Positions 16,874 to 25,834 of a stretch of DNA of 64,000 nt are shown here, one piece after another. The notes beneath the pieces were generated by a model. That model was not told the origin of the DNA. It did no database searches and was given only the letters and a program-made list of their open reading frames with translations. Both the position numbers and the translations under genes were made by a program. This DNA is from Pseudomonas sp. G.S.17 (GTDB lineage: Bacteria; Pseudomonadota; Gammaproteobacteria; Pseudomonadales; Pseudomonadaceae): contig NZ_CP151076.1 in NCBI RefSeq assembly GCF_038096165.1, forward strand, positions 3,655,501-3,719,500. Reading direction: 5' to 3'. Positions within the stretch are counted from its first letter, which is position 1, and the number at the start of each line of letters is the position of its first letter.

Positions 16874-17770
16874 ATGCAACAGACCTCAAACCCGGCAATC
16901 CATGCCGACACCAAGCTTGCCAGCGGATGGCTCAACGGCCTGATTGGCGTCGTCATTTTCAGTGGTTCGCTGCCTGCGACGCGCTTGGCGGTCATGCAAT
17001 TGGACCCGGTGTTCCTGACCGTGGCCCGGGCAAGCATTGCCGGGGTATTGGCGCTTGGCATGTTGATGCTGCTGCGCCAGCGGCGACCGGCCACCCATCA
17101 GCTCGTGCCCCTGGCAATAGTGGCAATGGGCGTGGTGGTCGGGTTTCCATTGCTGACGGCGTTGGCGCTGCAATATGTAACGTCAGCGCACTCCATAGTT
17201 TTCGTCGGCCTGTTGCCGCTGGCCACGGCGGTGTTCGGCGTGTTGCGCGGCGGCGAACGCCCGCGTCCGGTGTTCTGGCTGTTTTCAGTATTGGGCAGCG
17301 CGCTGGTGGTGGGATTTGCCGTGTCGCAAGGCCTCAGCGTCGCGCCAGCCGGCGACATTCTGATGTTGCTGTCCATCCTCGCCTGCGGACTGGGCTATGC
17401 CGAAGGCGCCAGGCTTTCAAAGACATTGGGCGGTTGGCAAGTGATCTGCTGGGCCTTGGTGCTGGCGCTGCCGGTCATGGCGCCGCTGGCGTGGGCCTTG
17501 AGCCCGCCGTCATTTTCCGGCATTGATCTGCCGGCGTGGCTCAGCCTGGGTTACGTCTCGGTGTTCAGCATGCTGATCGGTTTCGTGTTCTGGTATCGCG
17601 GACTGGCCCAGGGCGGGATCGCCGCAGTCGGCCAGTTGCAACTGCTCCAGCCGTTCTTCGGCCTGACCCTGGCGGCCACGCTGCTGCAGGAACAGGTCAG
17701 CATCGGCATGCTTGGGGTTTGCGTAGCGGTGATCTTCTGCGTGGCAGGGGCGAAGCGGTTTTCCCGCTGA
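16874..17770 (+). CDS. EamA-family DMT transporter
   Basis: 298 residues with ten hydrophobic helices in two EamA repeats (first: SGWLNGLIGVVIFSGSLPATRLAV; second: LSLGYVSVFSMLIGFVFWYRGLAQGG). Such inner-membrane carriers commonly export amino acids or their derivatives. Divergence from a MocR-type regulator supports an amine or amino-acid substrate, by analogy with other MocR-controlled exporters. Full length and intact. Confidence 0.87.
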   Translation: MQQTSNPAIHADTKLASGWLNGLIGVVIFSGSLPATRLAVMQLDPVFLTVARASIAGVLALGMLMLLRQRRPATHQLVPLAIVAMGVVVGFPLLTALALQYVTSAHSIVFVGLLPLATAVFGVLRGGERPRPVFWLFSVLGSALVVGFAVSQGLSVAPAGDILMLLSILACGLGYAEGARLSKTLGGWQVICWALVLALPVMAPLAWALSPPSFSGIDLPAWLSLGYVSVFSMLIGFVFWYRGLAQGGIAAVGQLQLLQPFFGLTLAATLLQEQVSIGMLGVCVAVIFCVAGAKRFSR

Positions 17771-17850
17771 TCAGGCCTGTCGGCTGGGCCGGTACACATG
17801 ACTGGCGGGTTGACCCGGCACATCGTCAAGGGAGTCGATGCTCTGCCCTG

Positions 17851-18513
17851 TCAATTACTCGCCACCTGGCCGGAGGTCACCAGCGCCTTCAATGATGCGT
17901 CGAACTGTTTCAGTGCGTTCACTTGCAGCTCGCGTTGCTGGTCCACTTGCGCGGCAATCTCCGCAGCGGCCTTGTCGTGAACCCACACCGAGGACATTTG
18001 CTTGGCGCCATAACCTTCAGCCTTGCCGATGTATTGCAGATTCGCATCGTAGAACCTGGCGACATAGCGCGCTTCGACCTGGGTATTGCGCTGAGTGACC
18101 AGTTGGTTATAGGTGTCGAGCATCACTACCACATCGGGCCTGGCCTGCACCAGTGAATCGAGATCCTTGTAGACGGTGACCGTGGCAAATTGCGTATCCA
18201 GCGACTCTTTGAGCCAGCCGATTGCCAGTTGCGGATCTGAACTGTCAATGAACGCCGAGCTGATCCGCGGATCCAGCACGCCGCTCTTCTGACCTTTCAC
18301 AGCGACTGAGTGATATTGCTCAAGATAAGCCAGGTTGCTGACTGTGTTTTCGCTGTAGAGCACGCCCACCGACTGGGAATGCTGCAAGCTCGCCGAGCTG
18401 GCGGCCACCGGCAGCAAATGGCAGGACTGCGCGTCGGCAGCGTAGGTAGGTGCAGCGACAGCAACGCCACCGGTCAATACGGCGACAAGAGCCAGCAGGG
18501 TTGAAATTCTCAT
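17851..18513 (-). CDS. Exported protein of unknown function
   Basis: About 220 residues from MRISTLLALVAVLTGGVAVAAPTYA, a Sec signal peptide cleaved near AYA/AD. The ATG at 18513 has AAGGA 9 bp upstream. The mature part has helices and strands compatible with a small alpha/beta periplasmic protein: DSLVQARPDVVVMLDTYNQL, then VEARYVARFYDANLQYIGKAEGYG, and a helical Gln-rich C-terminus. No family recognised; the phrase VARFYDANLQYIGKAEG suggests a handler of small molecules or envelope stress but this is speculative. A Fur-like box lies 183 bp upstream. Confidence 0.7.
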   Translation of the reverse strand: MRISTLLALVAVLTGGVAVAAPTYAADAQSCHLLPVAASSASLQHSQSVGVLYSENTVSNLAYLEQYHSVAVKGQKSGVLDPRISSAFIDSSDPQLAIGWLKESLDTQFATVTVYKDLDSLVQARPDVVVMLDTYNQLVTQRNTQVEARYVARFYDANLQYIGKAEGYGAKQMSSVWVHDKAAAEIAAQVDQQRELQVNALKQFDASLKALVTSGQVASN

Positions 18514-18695
18514 CGCGCGCATTCCTTCAAAAGCTTCCGGCGGAAGCAGGTTGGGTATGACGCTATCCTCCTCCTTTGCCAAAAAAACAGAACTCGCAAT
18601 AGATGATGGTCACTATCAATTGAACGAATGATGGCGCGGGTTTTGTTGCGCCACGGTTTGTTGCTGCGGAGCGTGGGCATGAAGCGATCCGCGCG

Positions 18696-18714
18696 TATAA
18701 TGCGACTCATTCTC
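18696..18714. promoter_or_regulatory. Candidate Fur box
   Basis: TATAATGCGACTCATTCTC matches 14 of 19 positions of the Fur consensus GATAATGATAATCATTATC, with a good outer dyad (ATAATG / TCATT). It overlaps a TATAAT hexamer. There is no obvious plus-strand gene downstream, only the antisense of the next minus-strand gene, so it either controls the exported-protein gene at 18513 or is left over from a lost iron-regulated gene. Confidence 0.35.
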
Positions 18715-18805
18715 AAGCTAGCTTATGCCTTCTCTCATACACACACCCTCCTGCAACGATTGTCTGATGACTGCGCCGGCGCTTTCCGGGATAGAGTGGA
18801 AAGCC

Positions 18806-19153
18806 TCACTCAGCCCGAAAATCCCAGACAATCTCCACGATGCGAAATGCCAGGATCAGGTACACCACGCAAAAAATCACTTGCACCGCCCGATGATGGG
18901 GAAGCCTCGCAAGTCGGTTCAGGCCGTCGCTGATGTTAAGCAGCATCAGCAGCGCGGAAATCCCGATCAACACCCACCCGGAAATAGTTGCCCCCGCCAG
19001 CCCCATGAACACTTCATGCCGAGAACGCAGGACGTTAGTCCCTGCCGCAAACAACAAGGCGCAGACCAGCAGATTCTTGACGTTATCAAAGATCTTGGTA
19101 TTGAGGTCCAGGTCCAGCTGGTGCACATAACGCTTCCAGATTTTTCGCATCAT
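18806..19153 (-). CDS. Small integral membrane protein of unknown function
   Basis: 115 residues from MMRKIWKRYVHQLDLDLNT. Three hydrophobic segments follow: NLLVCALLFAAGTNVL, LAGATISGWVLIGISALLMLL and VIFCVVYLILAFRIVEIVW, with a basic N-terminus likely cytoplasmic. Its start codon overlaps the stop of the upstream lipoprotein gene by one base (TGATG), indicating translational coupling and a shared role, perhaps at the inner membrane. Family not recognised. Confidence 0.7.
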   Translation of the reverse strand: MMRKIWKRYVHQLDLDLNTKIFDNVKNLLVCALLFAAGTNVLRSRHEVFMGLAGATISGWVLIGISALLMLLNISDGLNRLARLPHHRAVQVIFCVVYLILAFRIVEIVWDFRAE

Positions 19154-20208
19154 CACGGTCTCAGGTTGGATGGCTGCTGACGCTCGTGCTGTTTGGGTGG
19201 TGAATAAACCGTAGCTGACAGCGCAGGACGCGCTGCCAGATTTGTTTCGATCTCTCCGGACAAGTAATAGACCGCCGCCATGACGCCGGTTTCCCGGTTC
19301 TTCATGATGCCCAGCCATGCACCGTCGAAAGCGGTACCCAGGTTGTGCCGCAGTTGGGCTTCCATTTCCGCTCGGTCGCTTTCGTGAGCCATTGCGCGAA
19401 ATCCCGCCACGCCCACGGAAATCAGCAAGCCGGCTACCCGGCCGGCCGCCGCTGCCGCAGCGCTCGCTACGCCCCGGCTGGCAAACTGGGCCTGGAGTTT
19501 TTCACTGGTGCGTTTGGCGACCGAGGCCATGGCCGCCTGGGATGACTGGACCCTGGCCGTGTGGATCTTGTCCTGCAATGCCAGCCAGGCGGGAAGCACC
19601 GTCAGTGGCTCGGAACGAACCAGCTGATACAGCGAGGCATTGCGCGGCGGCGGAGGACCGAGGGTGATCGCCAGCACGCCATTCAGATGCTGGTTCATTT
19701 GCTCCGCCGGCACGCCATGGCGCTGAGCGATGCGTTGAAAGTGCTGGCCCAGCAGCTGCACATAGAATTGCGTCGATTGCTGCATGATCGCGTCCGGATC
19801 AATCTCCACCGCGACCGGCGCGAGGACACGACCGCGATATTGTTCCTGCAGATAGACCGCCAATCGATTCGCCGAGGCGTCCTGATCGTCCCCCGCGCTC
19901 ATGCTGTACCAACCGACTTTCATCGCCAGCCATTCCTGGGTCCAGTAGCTGCTGAACCACGGGATGAACGTCTCTTCGGTCTGCTCGTACACCCGCAACC
20001 GCCAATGGTCCATGGAACCACGGGCATAAACACCGGCCTGCCCGGCCGCATCCTGCGATGCGGCAATGATCTCGACGTCGACCTGCCGCCAGGTGTTCTG
20101 CGAAATCACAATCGGCGGCGCTGGCGGGGCACGCGGTGCGGTTGCGCAGCCCGTCAGCAGCACCACCAGGCCAACGATCAAGGCAGTGCTTACGGAGCGC
20201 AGATTCAA
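19153..20208 (-). CDS. Lipoprotein of unknown function
   Basis: About 351 residues. The lipoprotein signal LRSVSTALIVGLVVLLTGCATAP has a proper lipobox (LLTGC), so it is probably outer-membrane anchored. A TTG start at 20208 fits: AGGAG is 9 bp upstream, whereas the TTG at 20226 precedes that site. The mature protein is helical, with a Gly/Ala-rich hydrophobic stretch (GVASAAAAAAGRVAGLLISVGVAGF written here as a feature near residues 245-275) that might insert in a membrane. Coupled to the small membrane protein downstream. Function unknown. Confidence 0.68.
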   Translation of the reverse strand: MNLRSVSTALIVGLVVLLTGCATAPRAPPAPPIVISQNTWRQVDVEIIAASQDAAGQAGVYARGSMDHWRLRVYEQTEETFIPWFSSYWTQEWLAMKVGWYSMSAGDDQDASANRLAVYLQEQYRGRVLAPVAVEIDPDAIMQQSTQFYVQLLGQHFQRIAQRHGVPAEQMNQHLNGVLAITLGPPPPRNASLYQLVRSEPLTVLPAWLALQDKIHTARVQSSQAAMASVAKRTSEKLQAQFASRGVASAAAAAAGRVAGLLISVGVAGFRAMAHESDRAEMEAQLRHNLGTAFDGAWLGIMKNRETGVMAAVYYLSGEIETNLAARPALSATVYSPPKQHERQQPSNLRP

Positions 20209-20342
20209 AATTGCGATCTCCTGCAAGGTTGAATGCGTGTGAGCCCTACCCGCCCGGATGGGTTTTAGCCACGCTGCGTTGAGTATAGGTGGACAATTTT
20301 CGACGAGAAATTGCCTGACCAGACGCCATTGCGGGCTGGCCT

Positions 20343-21065
20343 CTAGACCAGTCGCGGCCCCGGCAGCGGGTTCTGCACAGCCGCATCACCAAGACGCCCC
20401 TGGACAAATGCCCGCGCCTGTCGGGTCATCTGGTCCAGATGCCGGTCACGCTGTTTCTCGGCATCGACCATGGCCCGCTTGCCATGTTGTTGCAGCAAGT
20501 AGGTGTGAATCTGCCGAACTTCCAGCGAGTTGTAGATCGGCGCGACATCCAGCACCGCCAGCAGGCCGTCGGTGCCATGGTCGCGGGTGTTCATCAATAC
20601 CTGCGGACCGCGCGCGCCCACTACCTGAAAGCCCAGCGCCTCGAAATACGGCACTTTGGCAATGAAGCATGCGAGTTCAGCATGGGGATATCGGCTGATT
20701 ACCGTCTGCAACATCGCCCGGGCAACGCCCTGACGACGGCGGCTGGCCTGCACCGCCATGTAAGCCACTGCACAGGCTTGAGGGTCGTCCTGCACCGGCA
20801 AATACAGCACAAACCCGATCACGGTTTCCGGGTTCTGCTCGTCCGTGGCGACGATCAGTTCAACCGGTATGCCCCGGGAACCGTCCATGGCCTGCAAGTA
20901 CAGATGCACTTCGTAGCCAATGCCGTATTGATAGAGGTTGTACAGCGGATTGCTCGGCGCGATGGCGACCATGCTGATATCGGTCACATAATCGACCACC
21001 ATCTGCATGATCTGACTGTTGATGGCTTCTGGCGGCGGCGTTTCATAGCGGGTGACGATGGACAT
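20343..21065 (-). CDS. GNAT-family N-acetyltransferase
   Basis: 240 residues with one GNAT domain between about residues 70 and 165. The acetyl-CoA pyrophosphate loop reads ASRRRQGVARAML (R-x-x-Q-G-x-A), preceded by the beta-4 strand ACAVAYMAVQ and followed by VPYFEALGFQVVGARG, the usual C-terminal signature. A helical N-terminal part (DYVTDISMVAIAPSN) and a basic C-terminal tail surround it. Substrate unknown; it is a monocistronic gene between convergent and divergent neighbours. Confidence 0.8.
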   Translation of the reverse strand: MSIVTRYETPPPEAINSQIMQMVVDYVTDISMVAIAPSNPLYNLYQYGIGYEVHLYLQAMDGSRGIPVELIVATDEQNPETVIGFVLYLPVQDDPQACAVAYMAVQASRRRQGVARAMLQTVISRYPHAELACFIAKVPYFEALGFQVVGARGPQVLMNTRDHGTDGLLAVLDVAPIYNSLEVRQIHTYLLQQHGKRAMVDAEKQRDRHLDQMTRQARAFVQGRLGDAAVQNPLPGPRLV

Positions 21066-21179
21066 GCGCGATTGTGGCTCCGGGAAGGCTGAATGCGCCC
21101 ATCATACCCGTCTGACTTTATTGGCCGTTACCGCAAACGTTGCTTTAATAAGGCAATCCCAGCCCAAGGAGAGCAGTAG

Positions 21180-22067
21180 ATGGAACGTCTCACCGCAAAA
21201 GATTTTTCCCCGGAACTGCTCGAACTTTACGATTTCTACGCCCATGGCAAGATCAACCGTCGGGAGTTTCTCGACCGTGCGGCGGCGTTCACCTTGGCCG
21301 GGCTGACCGCTGGCGCCATGCTCAGCGCCCTGAGCCCCAATTACGCGCTGGCGCAACAGGTGGAATTCACCGATCCCGAGATCGTCGCCGAGTACATTGC
21401 CTACCCGTCACCCAAGGGCCACGGCCAGGTTCGTGCGTATCTGGTGCGCCCGGCCAAAGCCAGCGGCAAAGTGCCGGGCGTGGTCGTCGTGCATGAGAAT
21501 CGCGGCCTCAACCCCTACATCGAAGACGTTGCACGGCGCGTGGCAAAAGCCGGGTTTATCGCCCTGGCGCCGGATGGCCTGTCCTCGGTCGGAGGCTATC
21601 CCGGCAACGACGACAAAGGCCGCGAACTGCAGGAAAAGGTTGATCCGGAAAAACTCATGAATGATTTCTTCGCCGCCATTGAATGGCTGATGGCCAACAA
21701 ATCAACCACGGGAAAAGTCGGCATCACCGGCTTCTGTTACGGCGGCGGCGTCGCCAACGCCGCTGCGGTGGCCTACCCGGAACTGGCGGCGGCAGTGCCC
21801 TTCTACGGACGCCAGCCGAAAGCTGAAGACGTAGCCAGGATCAAAGCCCCGTTGCTGCTGCACTACGGTGAACTGGATACCCGCATCAACGAAGGCTGGC
21901 CGGCCTATGAAAAGGCATTGAAGGCCGCTGGAAAAACCTATGAAGCTTATATTTACCCAGGCGCCAATCATGGATTCCACAATGATTCCACGCCCCGCTA
22001 CGATGATGCCGCCGCCAGACTGGCATGGGACAGAACCCTGGCCTGGTTCAGCAGGTATCTGGCTTAG
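21180..22067 (+). CDS. Dienelactone hydrolase family protein (YghX-like, possible Tat signal)
   Basis: 295 residues. The catalytic triad of dienelactone hydrolases is visible: nucleophile Cys in [14 protein letters not shown], Asp in [12 protein letters not shown] and His in [12 protein letters not shown]. The N-terminus [21 protein letters not shown] has twin Arg and a hydrophobic stretch ending in ALAQQ, so Tat export is possible, as proposed for YghX-like members. Start has AAGGAGAGCAGTAG upstream. Substrate likely an ester or lactone; not resolved by sequence. Monocistronic. Confidence 0.85.
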   Translation: MERLTAKDFSPELLELYDFYAHGKINRREFLDRAAAFTLAGLTAGAMLSALSPNYALAQQVEFTDPEIVAEYIAYPSPKGHGQVRAYLVRPAKASGKVPGVVVVHENRGLNPYIEDVARRVAKAGFIALAPDGLSSVGGYPGNDDKGRELQEKVDPEKLMNDFFAAIEWLMANKSTTGKVGITGFCYGGGVANAAAVAYPELAAAVPFYGRQPKAEDVARIKAPLLLHYGELDTRINEGWPAYEKALKAAGKTYEAYIYPGANHGFHNDSTPRYDDAAARLAWDRTLAWFSRYLA

Positions 22068-22373
22068 GGAACGAACTTATAGGGGAGCAAGCTTGCCAAC
22101 AAGTTGACTCCCACAACCCGGTTCCTGCTGCTTTATTGCCTTGCCAAATATTCAATATAAACAATGGTGAATTGCCCGCCCGCGGATACTTTTATACAAC
22201 TAAGGCGCTTTATTAAGCCTTGTCGCCACTGCCGTTTACACCTTGCGTTAAACACAAACAGTCCTAGAACTGCCAGCACCGCTGCACTATTTTGAATACC
22301 GCCTTGTACCACCCGAATCGCCTATTGCGCCGTCTCATCCGGCCAATCCTTATTTGCGTGCATGAGGTAGTCA
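22068..22373. other. Intergenic region with REP-like hairpin and promoter of solute-binding protein
   Basis: 306 bp without a gene. At 22081-22117 a REP-like unit GGGAGCAAGCTTGCCAACAA pairs with GTTGACTCCCAC and follows the hydrolase gene. The rest is AT-rich (TATACAACTAAG-type stretches around 22190-22240) and probably carries the promoter of the gene at 22374. No further structure seen. Confidence 0.55.
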
Positions 22374-23222
22374 ATGTCATCTCGACGATTTCAAAAACTG
22401 GTAATGAGTGCAGCGGTTGCGCTGGCGCTGTCCAACGCAGTGGCAGCAGAAGTAACCATTGATCCAAAGATCAATTTACCCGCGAGTCTCCAGGCCAGCA
22501 AAACGCTGAAAATCGCGTTGTTTGCGGGGTTTCCGCCCATGGCATCCAAAGTTCCGGAAACCGGCGAACTGGTCGGCATCGATGTTGACCTGGCGAACTA
22601 CGTTGGCAAGCGTCTGGGCGTAGCGATCCAATGGGAGGACGTGTCCTACGAGTCGGCAATCAATTCGCTGATGACCGGCCGCGTCGACATGGCCTTTAGC
22701 TTGCTGGATGCGCCTGAGGCGGCGGACCGCCTGGATTATCTGCCTTATCTGACGTCCGGCATGCAGCCTTATGCCTTGGCGAGCCACGCGCCCATCGCCA
22801 CTGCCGAGGACATTTGCGGCCTCAAAGTCGGCGCCAATCGGCGTAATGCGTTCGACGCAGCGATGAAAAAGTGGAGCGAGACCCACTGCGTTGCCAAGGG
22901 CAAACCGGCCATTGAAGTCCACTCCACCGACGGTACTGCCATGGCCCGCCTGGACCTGAAACAGGCGCGGGTCGATGTTGCCGTGCAGAGCAGCGAATCG
23001 GTTCCCGCCACCATGGCCCTGGAGAAAGGCACCTACGTCACCATCGGCAAGCCGCTAAGCTCGCTGTTTATTGTTGCCGGTTTCCCAAAACAGTCACATG
23101 AATTGCGCGACGCGGTGTCCGCGGCATTGCAGGACGCGGTCGCAGACGGCAGCTACGCGGCAATGCTGGTTAAATACAAGCTGACCGACAATACGGCCGC
23201 GAATACCATCACCACGCACTGA
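22374..23222 (+). CDS. Periplasmic solute-binding protein, amino-acid ABC type (SBP family 3)
   Basis: 282 residues with a Sec signal (KLVMSAAVALALSNAVAAE). The mature sequence follows SBP_bac_3 proteins: GIDVDLANYVGKRLGV, the switch WEDVSYESAINSLMTGRVDMAFSLLDAPEAADRLDYLPY, and the hinge ICGLKVGANRRNAFD. These bind polar amino acids or opines. There is no adjacent permease or ATPase; the following gene, 28 bp away, is an alpha/beta hydrolase, which may process the same compound. Ligand unknown. Confidence 0.87.
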   Translation: MSSRRFQKLVMSAAVALALSNAVAAEVTIDPKINLPASLQASKTLKIALFAGFPPMASKVPETGELVGIDVDLANYVGKRLGVAIQWEDVSYESAINSLMTGRVDMAFSLLDAPEAADRLDYLPYLTSGMQPYALASHAPIATAEDICGLKVGANRRNAFDAAMKKWSETHCVAKGKPAIEVHSTDGTAMARLDLKQARVDVAVQSSESVPATMALEKGTYVTIGKPLSSLFIVAGFPKQSHELRDAVSAALQDAVADGSYAAMLVKYKLTDNTAANTITTH

Positions 23223-23250
23223 AAGACCCTTGCTGGTCAGGAGTGAATGC

Positions 23251-24054
23251 ATGTCCAGCGCCGAACTGTCGTGGGGCCGTTTGTATTACGAAGACGCTGG
23301 AAGCGGCACGCCGTTGCTGCTGATCTCGGGACTAAACGGTCTGGCGCGTCCCTGGACCGGCATCGTGCCAGCACTGGCCACGCAGTTTCGCGCGATTACC
23401 CATGACCATCGCGGCCTTGGCGCCAGCGATGGCTGGGACGGGCCTTACAGCGTCGAGCAAATGGCCGGCGATGTGCTGGCGCTGATGGATCATCTGCACA
23501 TCAACCGCGCGCATATCGTCGGCCATTCGCTAGGCGGTGCCGTAGCGCAAGCGCTGGCAGTCGAGCACCCCGAGCGCGTGGCCGGGCTGGTGATCTACGC
23601 CAGTTGGTGCGGGCCGGAGCCTTATTTCTGCCGGGTCATGAACATGCGCCGGGAAATGCTCACCGGGCTGGGCGTCGAAGCCTTCGTGCGCAGCGGCCCG
23701 ATCGGGATTTACCCGCCGGACTGGATCGCTCGCAATGACGCCGCGCTGAGCGCTGGATTCAACGCGTCCTGCGCAGCCTTTCCCGGTACCGACGTGATGC
23801 TGCGGCGCATCGATGCCTGCCTCGCCCATGACCGCCGGGCAAGCATTGGCCAGATTGCTGCGCCTACGCTGGTGCTGGGGTTACAGGATGACATGAGCAC
23901 CCCCAGCCATTGCTCGGCGGAAATTGCCGCGCTGATCAGCCATTCACAACTCAAGCTGCTGCCTTACGGTGGGCATAACGCGCATCTGGTGGTGCCGCGA
24001 TTGATCCAACAGGCGATCAGCGAGTTTCTGCTCGGATTAAGCGTAAAGTGTTGA
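23251..24054 (+). CDS. Alpha/beta hydrolase
   Basis: 267 residues. The nucleophile elbow is VGHSLGGAVAQAL, the oxyanion region LISGLNGLARPW follows the first strand, the acid is in LGLQDDMSTP and the catalytic His in LPYGGHNAHLV. The pattern resembles 3-oxoadipate enol-lactonase and RutD-type hydrolases. The ATG at 23251 has AGGAG 9 bp upstream; an upstream in-frame start at 23230 precedes that site. It probably forms a two-gene operon with the solute-binding protein. Confidence 0.85.
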   Translation: MSSAELSWGRLYYEDAGSGTPLLLISGLNGLARPWTGIVPALATQFRAITHDHRGLGASDGWDGPYSVEQMAGDVLALMDHLHINRAHIVGHSLGGAVAQALAVEHPERVAGLVIYASWCGPEPYFCRVMNMRREMLTGLGVEAFVRSGPIGIYPPDWIARNDAALSAGFNASCAAFPGTDVMLRRIDACLAHDRRASIGQIAAPTLVLGLQDDMSTPSHCSAEIAALISHSQLKLLPYGGHNAHLVVPRLIQQAISEFLLGLSVKC

Positions 24055-24061
24055 ACGCCTG

Positions 24062-24115
24062 AAGCCCGCGCCAAGCTGCTGTAACCCGGTTGAATTTTCG
24101 TGTTTGCGGGCTTTT
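24062..24115 (+). terminator. Possible long-loop terminator
   Basis: AAGCCCGC (24062-24069) can pair with GCGGGCTT (24106-24113), followed by a short T-run, just after the hydrolase gene. The 36-nt loop makes it a weak candidate. Confidence 0.35.
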
Positions 24116-24206
24116 CAGGGGAACGATTTAGCCCGAGCGAAATCCCTTTGTGCCTGATGCGAGAAAATTGCGCATGATAGGCGCACTCGACTCAAGGGAG
24201 AGGTTC

Positions 24207-25058
24207 ATGGCATTCATTTCATCCGCGCTGCGTCTGACAGCGTTTTTGCTCGGGCTGTTGCTCGCCACTTCCGCCGTGGCGAGCGAGGAAACGCAGTTGA
24301 TCGACACGATCAATGCCTACCGCAGCCAGGGTCAACGCTGCGCAGACCAGGTTTCCCTGGAGTTGCCACCTCTGGTAAGCGATCCGCGTCTGGTGCTGTC
24401 CGGCAACAGTGTCGGTGACCTGCAAAGGGCGCTGGCGCGGGCGACGTATCCGATGGTCAACGTGCAAGCAATCAGCCTTTCCGGCCCCCGCGATGCCAAG
24501 GCGGCCATGGGCGTGGTGCTGGAAAGCTTCTGTCAGGTGGTGCTGGACCCGCAGTTTGTCGATATTGGCGTCAGCCGGGAGGGCCGTGACTGGCGCATCG
24601 TCCTGGCGCGGCCACTGCTGGCGGCGCGTCTGGGCGACTGGCAGGCAGAGGGCCAGAAGCTGCTGGAAATGATCAACCGTGCGCGCACTCAGCCACGTCA
24701 GTGTGGCGGCCAGGAGTTCGCCGCAGCCTCCCCGCTGAGCTGGAATGCAACCTTGGGCAGCGCAGCTCAGAGCCATAGCCGAATCATGGCCAACAACAAT
24801 TTCTTCGATCACATCGACCGTGATGGCCGCACTCCGGGCGATCGGGCCGAGCTGGCGGGTTACGTCGGCCAACAGATCGGTGAGAACATCGCCGCTGGTC
24901 AGGATTCAGTGCACAAGGTGCTGGATGGCTGGTTGGCAAGCCCAGGTCACTGCGCCAACCTGATGAACCCGCAATACCGCGACCTGGGCGCCGCCTATGC
25001 AACCGACCCGAAAAGCGATGCCGGAATTTACTGGACGGCGATGTTTGGTAGTCAGTGA
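24207..25058 (+). CDS. Exported CAP-domain (SCP/PR1-like) protein
   Basis: 283 residues. The signal peptide is RLTAFLLGLLLATSAVASEE-like. The C-terminal half is a CAP domain: AQSHSRIMANNNFFDHIDRDGRTPGDRA, then GENIAAGQDSVHKVLDGWLASPGHCANLMNPQYRDLG, with the conserved His and Glu of the CAP cavity. The N-terminal half (30-150) also has a NAYRSQGQRCADQVSLELPPL stretch, echoing the start of a CAP domain, suggesting a decayed duplicate. Start chosen at 24207 for the GGGAGAGG upstream. Bacterial CAP proteins are periplasmic or secreted, of unclear activity. Confidence 0.83.
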   Translation: MAFISSALRLTAFLLGLLLATSAVASEETQLIDTINAYRSQGQRCADQVSLELPPLVSDPRLVLSGNSVGDLQRALARATYPMVNVQAISLSGPRDAKAAMGVVLESFCQVVLDPQFVDIGVSREGRDWRIVLARPLLAARLGDWQAEGQKLLEMINRARTQPRQCGGQEFAAASPLSWNATLGSAAQSHSRIMANNNFFDHIDRDGRTPGDRAELAGYVGQQIGENIAAGQDSVHKVLDGWLASPGHCANLMNPQYRDLGAAYATDPKSDAGIYWTAMFGSQ

Positions 25059-25074
25059 GGCGTTTGGCACCACT

Positions 25075-25104
25075 CGGTCCAGCGGTCCAGCGGTCCAGCG
25101 GTCC
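25075..25104. repeat. Short tandem repeat, unit GCGGTCCA
   Basis: Nearly four copies of the 8-bp unit GCGGTCCA lie between the convergent stop codons of the CAP protein and the DUF3313 lipoprotein. This could be a slippage-prone tract but lies outside any coding region. Confidence 0.8.
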
Positions 25105-25109
25105 AAATA

Positions 25110-25784
25110 CTACTTCGCCTTCAACTTCAAATACGACTGATGCAGGTCCGACGCCCAACCATCGAGCACCGCTTTGACGTCGTCTGGCTTCATGACCTGT
25201 GCCGAACTCTCCAATGGGCTGCCGGAGCCTTTGCGCACCACTTGGGCGATGACCTTGTTGGTGTCGGCATCGAGGAACGCCGCTTCGGTGGCGATGGTGG
25301 TTGCCTGGTCACGAATCCCCGATGCGGTGCTGACCGCTGCCGCCACCAGGGCGATGGGAATCACTTCGTAGGGTTTCAGGCCTTCAGTCTTGCTGGTGAC
25401 AGCAGTAATTGCCGGCCTGACGATAATCGTGCCTGGACCGGGCGACGCTACAATGGGTAGCGATTTGCCCAGCTCCCGCTTCAACGCCTGGTCGTAATAC
25501 CGGGTGATTCCTTGCAGCGTGCTTTGCGGGATTTTGTCGGTGGCTTGGGGCTTGGGATAAAACTGGCTCGGTTCGATGTAGGCGTTGGTGTATTTCGCGA
25601 GATTGAGCTGCGGATCAATCCAACGCATCACGTCGGCACCCGAGGGTGATTTCTCCTGCTTGAGCTGGCTGTAGTCCTTGAGAAACCCGGAATACTCATC
25701 CGGTTGGGTCACTGAACTGGCACATCCTGCAACCGTTATGGCCACCAACCATAACGAACTCAATTTAAGGGCAAGTGTGGGCAT
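25110..25784 (-). CDS. DUF3313-family lipoprotein
   Basis: About 224 residues from MPTLALKLSSLWLVAITVAGCASS, with lipobox VAGC. The mature part shows the DUF3313 pattern: YSGFLKDYSQLKQEKSP, WIDPQLNLAKYTNAYIEPSQFYP, and a C-terminal ending with DDVKAVLDGWASDLHQSYLKLKAK. These are outer-membrane-associated proteins of unknown role. The start at 25784 is selected for the signal peptide; the frame extends further upstream without one. Confidence 0.82.
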   Translation of the reverse strand: MPTLALKLSSLWLVAITVAGCASSVTQPDEYSGFLKDYSQLKQEKSPSGADVMRWIDPQLNLAKYTNAYIEPSQFYPKPQATDKIPQSTLQGITRYYDQALKRELGKSLPIVASPGPGTIIVRPAITAVTSKTEGLKPYEVIPIALVAAAVSTASGIRDQATTIATEAAFLDADTNKVIAQVVRKGSGSPLESSAQVMKPDDVKAVLDGWASDLHQSYLKLKAK

Positions 25785-25834
25785 GGCTTCACTCCGTGAA
25801 CGGTCAGGCGCTTGGGGAATTAGCAAGTCACCGA

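Noticed and set aside
25075..25104. Tandem GCGGTCCA copies as a CRISPR or phase-variable tract
   Set aside because: Units are only 8 bp without spacers and lie between stop codons, outside any gene.
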